This document shows, one piece after another, positions 57,326 to 64,000 of a stretch of 64,000 nt of DNA; the stretch's first letter is position 1, and the number at the start of each line of letters is the position of its first letter. Origin of the DNA: Rhododendron vialii (taxonomy: Eukaryota; Streptophyta; Magnoliopsida; Ericales; Ericaceae). A program made the position numbers and the translations under genes. The stretch is from the NCBI RefSeq assembly GCF_030253575.1, contig NC_080559.1, forward strand, positions 9,266,501 to 9,330,500, given 5' to 3'. Under the pieces are notes generated by a model. That model ran no database searches. It saw only the letters and a list, made by a program, of their open reading frames with translations, and was not told the DNA's origin.

Positions 57326-57983
57326 ATTGTGTCCATGCCTGATCAAGAAAAAGAAAAAAAAGACTGTGTCCATGCTCCAGCCACTCAATACATTATTGGG
57401 GAAAGTCTGTTTTACTCGGTGTCCTGATTGGACCCTGTGCGGCCTAGTGACATATACTAACATCTAACAGTATATGGTTTCTGGAATCCCAAGAGTTTGC
57501 TTGCTACATAATTTATCAGGGTTCGATTCTTGGAGTTATACCGTAAGAAATTGATTTCTTGTGAATCCTCAAGTCCCAGCGTAGATTGTCTGTCTTTGAC
57601 CGAACCGAAAAGGGGATTAGTCGAACTGTGCGCAAGCTGGTCTGAACATTCTCCCCTTGTAAGAAAAAAAAAGAGGGGGGGGGGGCGGGTTTCTGGAGCA
57701 ATAATGCCGGTCCTGCTCCACTGTTTGCACAGCCACAACCCCACACCTAATGCTTTTGACAAGTGCCAATCCAATGCAGGAAAAGTTCAAATGCACCAAA
57801 ATAGAGACTTTTATTACTATATACTAGTTTATATACACTAAAACCTACCTCCATATTCTGATTCTCTAAAACGACGAAGACTGAAATACACAGCCTTCCC
57901 CTGCTTCACATGTTCCACTCACTAAAAGTGGAGCGGAGCGGAGTGGAACAAGCTAGGCTAGACTAGTCACCCAATGGTTCACG

Positions 57984-58170
57984 CATAGCCGGCCCTGAAT
58001 TTTTGAGGGCCTAAATCAAAAATTATAGACAGAGCCCCTTTTTGTTGGACTATTACAAACTAGGAAGCCCCCTAACATTTGTACATTTTTGGCGGTCTAA
58101 AGCGACTGTGCCTCGAGCTTTAATTCAAGGCCGCCGTGCCTCGAGCTTTAATTCAGGGCCGGCTCCTCTA
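57984..58170. mobile_element. hAT-type MITE related to 53621-54017
   Basis: AGCCGGCCCTGAATT at 57987 and AATTCAGGGCCGGCT at 58150-58164 are an exact inverted pair. The flanks GGTTCACG and GGTTCATG match at 7 of 8 bases. A 25-base unit ending CCTCGAGCTTTAATTCA is duplicated near the right end. Confidence 0.75.
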
Positions 58171-58215
58171 GGTTCATGTGCCGCAATCGCCACCGCCCAC
58201 GTTCACTGCTCCTAA

Positions 58216-58871
58216 GAGCATCTCCAACCCATGCTCTATTCCTCCATTTGAGAGCATGGAACTCCTCCAACCCATTCTCTCAAGCTTCCTCTATTTGAGA
58301 GGATGAGATTTTAATCCTCCATATTTAGAGGATGGGAGAAAATATAGAAGATCCCCTCTATAACACTATTCAGCTTTTAAAATGGCATTTGTATCCTTAT
58401 GAGCTTTTGTTTATGTCAACCATATTCTTTCATCTTTGCACGTTTATATCTACCTTTTAACACTGTCTACACTTCCTCCTCCCATTCTTCCATTCCTTTT
58501 GCATAATTAGTAAATTGTGATTGAGCCCCATCAATTGGAAATGTAGGGGAAGCCATGGGGTCTACAAAACTACAAAACTGGAGAAAAAAACATGAGGGGA
58601 ACTTGTTTTGTTGTGGCAAAAACTACAAAACTGGGGAAAAAAACATGAGGGGAACTTGTTTTGTTGTGGCAAAGGTTAATTTTGGAGGGAATTTTTGGAG
58701 GGTGATTTTGGAGGGAATTGGTAGAGGTTAATTTTGGAGGAAAATTTTAGAGGGAAAAATAGAGGGTTTGTGATTGGAGTAAATAGGAATAATGATTTTC
58801 TCTAAAATTACTTTATGAATAAAATAGTGTATTTTGATACTCTCAAATAGAGTATTGGATTGGAGATGGTC
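58216..58871. mobile_element. Harbinger/Tourist-type MITE (656 bp)
   Basis: The ends GAGCATCTCCAACCCATG and GGATTGGAGATGGTC continue inward as a roughly 40 bp inverted repeat (CTCTATT...TTTGAGAG). It is flanked by TAA on both sides. Inside, a segment of about 50 bp (ACAAAACTGG...TTGTTGTGGCAAA) is repeated in tandem at 58570-58675. Confidence 0.85.
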
Positions 58872-59654
58872 TAATTCCTCCTAATGAAGGATAATTTGAT
58901 TCGATCACTCGGTTACCGACGTCTGAAACTTGATTCTTCATCGGGCTATCCTACACATTAAACTCTACAAGTTGAAGGGGGATCACTTTTTCGGACTCAG
59001 GATGACACCCATTCAATCGGCCCAAAAGCCTGTTGAACCTCACGGGTACAGTAAGCCCCCTTTTTGAACTTGGCACTGTAAGCCCCTAGTTCCAAGTTTG
59101 GCTTGGGTTTTGCCCAAGGTTTTTGGGTAACGATCGGAAATAAATAGATAGAGAAATTAGAATAATAGTTGGAGAGAAAATATCCACGGAGAGGAGTTGG
59201 ATTTAAAGATCCAAAACGAACATAGACATGAAAAAACCAAATCCGTTGTATTCTCTTTACCCTTTTAAAAGCACACCCATAAGGTTTCAATCTTGCCGGG
59301 TTTTTTTTTTTTTTTTGATCGAATTAATGTTCGACATATGTTTGGCTACAGAGAAAGTACATGTGAGGGACAAGGGTAAACACCAAAAAATCTAAGTTGC
59401 TGAACACACATAAGTAAACCTAACAGAGCTGCTAAAGTTACATACATAAATGTACATACAACGCGTACATACGGATTGTGGACCCGTCTCGAGTCCCACA
59501 AATATGATCCAAGTCGCTTATTTTGAACAAAATAAGGCTAGCAGAGTAGCAGTGCACCCCCAAAAAAAAAAATGATAATTCTGCAAATGCAAACTAAAAC
59601 AAATAATTTCAGTTCTCCCCAATCCATAGGCCATAGCCGCTACAGCTCTGCTAA

Positions 59655-59955
59655 CAGTAGAGACAATTCGCAGATAACCACGCAGAGACAAACGCGTTTG
59701 GCCCTATTTCAGGTCCCAAAAAAATCTAGAAAAATATCCATAAATTTTTGAATATTATTTTATGGGGCCCTGTAAAAAATCAGCTCCAGTGGATATTGGT
59801 AAGTATTATTTTTTGATTCGTAGGGGCGAAACTGAGGGCCCCATAAAATAATATTCAAAAATTTATGGATATTTTTCTAGATTTTTTTGGGACCCGAAAT
59901 GGGGCCAAACGCGTTTGTCTCTGCGTGGTTTTCTGTGAATTGCCTCTGCTCATAG
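59655..59955. mobile_element. Palindromic MITE, about 300 bp
   Basis: Long arms pair almost without mismatch over more than 100 bp: CACGCAGAGACAAACGCG, TATCCATAAATTTTTGAATA and TTTTATGGGGCCC on the left, with their inverse on the right. A 60 bp loop separates them. The near-perfect pairing suggests a recent insertion or gene conversion between arms. Confidence 0.8.
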
Positions 59956-62407
59956 TTTTTTTGCGCTACATAAATAATTTATGTAGTGGTCATAAATTAT
60001 TGGGTAATTCCAAAACCTTGACAAATTTGACTATGATTAGAGGGTCTGATGAAAATGCATAGGAGTTCACAAGATGGCAATGCAAAGATCAGAGAGAGAG
60101 AGAACTGTTGGAGATGGAAATAGGCACGAAAACGGCGTCGTTTGGGTGCACTGCTAGCCCATAGCACACAGGTGCACTACAGGCCCCCAGATTCGAAGTC
60201 TTATCAATGACATTAACTTATCCTACAGAAATTGAAATTTTCCAATAGAAATCTCGAAAAATATAGTGCTTGCAGATTCAATCCAAATCAATACATGATC
60301 ACAGGGAGAATAATCAAGCAAGAAACCCAATGGTAATAGTGGGCGAAGTGGCAAACTAAACTGAATCAAGCTGCATAAACCCAACAATAGGATCTTAATG
60401 GTAATTAGTTTAGAAGCATAGGATCATCTGGATGCCGAAAAAGGCACAAATCATGCAGACGCTGAACTAAAGTTATCTCCTCAAGGGCACAAATTTTGCT
60501 GATAGGAAAGGAAAAAGCCTCCTGAAAATGTTGGAATCAATTACCTGACCCCACCATAATAAAAGATTGAAATACCTTTCTGCAAAGGTGAGAATGTTGA
60601 AGAAGACCATTTTATGAACACAGTTAAACCAGAACATTTAGCACTCCATATTCCACAGAAAATGGCTAGAGCTAAAGTAAAGTAAAGCTAACTGTTGACA
60701 ACTCTTTTGTTCTGAGCTTCACAATAGAGATACAGATTCCTTACTAAAGTCGGTTCAACTTGGATTCAGTCCCCATCAGACCAGCATTGTGAGGACCAAA
60801 CACCTTGCTAGTCTAGTCATCCAACATCCTCAAAACCCAGACCTTTCTAGACTAATCACTTATCCCATGTTGATTTCAAGTGGAGGTGGTGAATAACTAC
60901 ATGAGCCGATAATGCTTTTGTGAATTTTCACTGATGGACTCGAATCTTTTTCTACCAATGAAAACCCTTACCTGAGCACTCAAATCAACAAATTTTCCTC
61001 TCACCAGGAAGATAATAATATTGCACAGTGAACAATGTCTAGTGCGATATACCATTTGTCACTTATTTCTCATCAGGTTTAATGCTAGAGATTTTTCTTC
61101 TTTTTTTTTTTTTTGGAACAGCATTCCAGAGATTTTTCATAACGCTTTTCTTTCATGACACTTTCTGGATTACCTAGTATTTCCTTTGGAAAGCATGTCT
61201 GACACCATCTTTCTTTTTCCTATCTCACTGCGTAATTTTGCAAAGACGAGTCCCATCTAAACCTCTAGAAAAAAAATTCCGTCCCTATGAATCTCTAAAA
61301 TCGAAGACCAAAGACTATCTAGTTGTGTACCATATCAAGCTACCCAACAGTTCTCACACACTAATTTGAATCAGCATACATCTTATGTGTTTCTATATGC
61401 ACAGCAGAATCTACTTGATGGAAATGGCCTATACTTCTAAGTGTAGGTTCATGTAGAGCTTCTAAATGTCAACAAACTCCCCCGAAAGAACCATGTAGGG
61501 TTTTCCTCTGGTGATAGTTTCCTCTCACTTCTTTTGCATATTCTAGAGTACATTTCTTTTAGCTAAACTTTCTACATGAGAAGAAAAGCTAGAACTAGAA
61601 GTAAAGTAATGGAGGAAGATGCTTCCATCAACAAAAGCTGAAGAATGCTGCAGGTGACGTCAACAAAATAATACCAATTAGCTCCGACCTACACAACTAC
61701 AGAATTAGAATCTTCCAAGGTGGTAAAACTGATTTGCTATGGAAATAGAAGTAAGAATATGATCATGACCCAGAAGCTTCTTACGAAATTAAAAATAATT
61801 GCTATGCGAATAAAAATTATGCATTGCTATTGTCAGCAAAATATGCAGGGAAAAAAGTAAATGTGAATATTCATTAACTCCAAAAACTTTGAAAATTCTC
61901 TATCGCAGATCAACACATGTGCACATTGAAGAAAATCATTCGTAAAAACCACTCATGTTGAGTAGTACTTCCATAACCAGGTTGGATAATTTGGCAGGGT
62001 AGGAAAGGATTCTTCTGTAGACCACACCTCTGCCTCCTACTTCGCCAATTTAGAATCACATGTCCTTAACATTAAGATGACTCAACTAACTCACGTATGA
62101 AAGAATTCACTTAAAATACCAACCACAGTAGACCGAAGAACCAAAAACAGTGCAAGATGAAGTACAGTATACATTCAGGATGAAGTACAGTATACATTCA
62201 TGAGAGTAACTGTTCTTGTACATCAATACCAAGCGAAGGAACCTCGTTTACCATTTGCCCAAAACAAAAAACACATTCAGTACATCCTTTAAATAACTTG
62301 TTTTTGCTGTGTAATGATCCAGATCAGGAAATGGATGTAAAGCAGACAATTGTATACAACAAGAGCATAAGATGCAAAACCTGAAAACACATAGGAAACT
62401 TTTGCCT

Positions 62408-62981
62408 TCAAAGAGTGTATGTTGCTCTTAGATATTCCACTATCTCTGCACTCTCAAACATTTGCACCCCAGTATTTGGATCTTCTAAATAAGGCACCTG
62501 TCAAGAGATGCAGTGAAAGTAATACTCTTACTATGCAATACCAAGTGATACAGCAAATAATATCTAGACTGTCATACTTCTGCTCTGTCGCATGGCATGT
62601 ACCCATATCTTGAAAGCGAATAAACTTGACTTTTTATATTCAGGGTAATTGATGTGCTCGTTCATGTAAATGGGGTTTGTTCAGGGTAAGAAGGTGCTTA
62701 AAAACCAACGTAGACCTTTTAAATTCATTAAATGGGTTACGCATAATTGAACATAGTAAATTCTGCTACTGGAATACATGTGTTCAAAGATCCACAGTAC
62801 TGTTTGGAATAGTCTCTAAGAAATAGTTAGTGCTATCCTACTGCAAGTGTGAAGCACAATAGGACACAAAGAAAACATCCATTAAAAAAATGACAACTCC
62901 TTGAAGAAATAAAAGGAGAATACCTGGAAATGTCCAGCTTTCTCGTATAAAATCTGTCGTTTTGGGCTGCCACGAGCACAA
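62408..62981 (-). CDS. Chloroplast thioredoxin/GST-fold protein, last two exons (partial)
   Basis: The terminal exons are 62981-62924 and 62497-62408 on the minus strand; the gene continues past the right edge. The translated end is CARGSPKRQILYEKAGHFQ joined to VPYLEDPNTGVQMFESAEIV and EYLRATYTL. This is the C-terminal half of a GST N-domain/glutaredoxin-like fold: VPYLEDPNTG is the cis-proline strand and ESAEIVEYL the following helix. It closely resembles the end of the Arabidopsis plastid protein I remember as At5g03880, which has two such domains. The incoming phase leaves one base (T) at the start of the first exon shown, so a preceding codon is split. The exon before it was not found up to 64000, implying an intron of at least 1 kb or a missed exon. 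Confidence 0.8.
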
Positions 62982-64000
62982 CTGAAACAGAGAAGTTTTT
63001 AAGCAAACGTTTCAAATGCAAACAAACAATATTTTACTGGAAAAAATCCACCAAAAAATTCCAAACTATATTTTAGCGAGAGAAATACCAAAACAGCATA
63101 TTAGCTATTGGAGCAAGGCAATAACACAAGCAGCTCATCAATTGGTTACAATATACCTAGTAGTAATCTCCCCGTAGACAATCCACTCTAGTTATTTATT
63201 TTCCATTCAATAAAAAACAATATCTGCAACTGATTCAGTTGCATACGAATCTTATTTTGCCCATTTGCTATATTTATCAGCATGGTTTTTGCCAGTGAGG
63301 TCGCAGGATGTCTTTTCTCATCGCCTGACTAGCTACATTCTTCACTATCATCCTCTTCTCTATGACTGCTTTCAATACCCAAGGATCTACATTTCTTTTG
63401 GTGTCTCATTTTGGTTCACAAACATAAAGTTAGTGTCAAAAAGGTTTTTGCAAGTGAATGGAAATAATTGGATGCAACTACTAAAGCCTATATAAGTGAT
63501 TGAAATGATTGTGCAAGTGCCCTTCATTTTTATTATGCTAAAAGCGAATATTCTATAGAATATATCTCACAAATGTAAGTGGATACTAAGCAAGTGCGTG
63601 TAAGCCATTTAACACATCTCATGTATTGCAACATTCACATACACCTCCACCATCCCATGCCAGATTTCCGAAATCAAAAGAGGGCATTCACTAAGTTTAC
63701 TCAAAACCTTCAAATCCCAAAAGGGGTTTTCAAGGGTTACCCACGTCCCCCTACCTTCAAAATCATCATGTACATACACGTAGAATTTTCTTAATTCTCC
63801 CCAAAACCAACCAATCTCAATCAACAACTAACACAACTGAAGAATAGCTCCAATGAGCATCCGAATAAGACTCTACATGAGACACGTGCAATTATGGGAA
63901 GGTAATACGTGTACTTAATTATCATAGGTTAGTAAGGAATATACAGCCAGATGAAGTCTAGCTAGCCGATCTAACAGAGGTAGCCACACGCTACAAAGAG
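62982..64000. other. Probable intron of the partial thioredoxin/GST-fold gene
   Basis: No exon matching the expected upstream SPFC-containing domain was recognised on the minus strand, and no other gene is seen. Confidence 0.4.

Larger units (their letters stand above)
57330..62407. other. Intergenic, several MITEs, no gene recognised
   Basis: It contains an hAT-type element (57984-58170), a Harbinger-type element (58216-58871) and a palindromic MITE (59655-59955). From 59960 to 62407 the sequence is AT-rich with no recognisable coding exon; its right end is probably the 3' UTR of the thioredoxin/GST-fold gene. Confidence 0.45.

Noticed and set aside
57457-57841. Overlapping frames on both strands near the carbonic anhydrase promoter
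   Set aside because: They contain a poly-G/poly-A stretch, no domain is recognisable, and they sit upstream of a well-supported gene start.
1-64000. CRISPR array, operon, phage or toxin-antitoxin system
   Set aside because: Intron structure and gene families show plant nuclear DNA. No regularly spaced short repeats or bacterial gene pairs were seen.

Overview
This 64 kb window is nuclear DNA from a flowering plant, most likely a eudicot. It has GT-AG introns of 0.1 to 4 kb, AT-rich non-coding DNA, CT/GA microsatellites near gene starts, and many miniature inverted-repeat elements (Stowaway, hAT, Harbinger and Mutator types). The species cannot be named from sequence alone. No intact autonomous transposon, rRNA, tRNA, CRISPR array or bacterial-style operon was seen.

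Eight protein genes could be supported, seven complete and one cut by the right edge. Left to right they are: a 96-residue single-pass membrane protein (1174-2390, +); ABCB29, a chloroplast half-size ABC transporter of 636 residues in ten exons (3993-15578, +); RPA3, the small replication protein A subunit (24691-26275, +); an hnRNP Q/LIF2-like protein with three RRMs in eight exons (32745-37629, +); a single-exon glutaredoxin-fold protein with a cysteine-rich tail (38372-39562, -); a single-exon syringolide-induced 14-1-1-like basic protein (46022-46813, +); an alpha-type carbonic anhydrase of 275 residues in six exons (50801-57174, -); and the last two exons of a chloroplast thioredoxin/GST-fold protein (62408-62981, -, continuing past 64000). 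All internal exon joins were checked by hand for reading frame. Only the acceptor of the first gene is weak.

The genes do not form one pathway. As far as I can recall Arabidopsis locus numbers, their closest relatives fall in two places: about At3g526-527 (RPA3, LIF2-like RRM, 14-1-1-like, ACA1) and about At5g038-039 (glutaredoxin, thioredoxin-like, ABCB29). The window therefore looks like an ancestral block whose genes were later shared out between duplicated Arabidopsis segments. This is an inference from memory.

Most of the remaining DNA is transposon fossil. Several insertions can be dated relative to one another because they are nested, or because an empty site survives in a neighbouring copy. 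The clearest examples are a direct duplication at 39.8-42.3 kb carrying four different insertions, two hAT miniature elements 5 bp apart with perfect 8 bp target duplications at 44.5-45.2 kb, and a five-copy foldback family that is itself a target for Stowaway. A G-run-bearing tandem repeat at 47.4-48.2 kb, a telomere-like foldback inside an ABCB29 intron, and two carbonic anhydrase introns whose 5' ends run straight into CT microsatellites are also unusual. I did not find a convincing new biological system.
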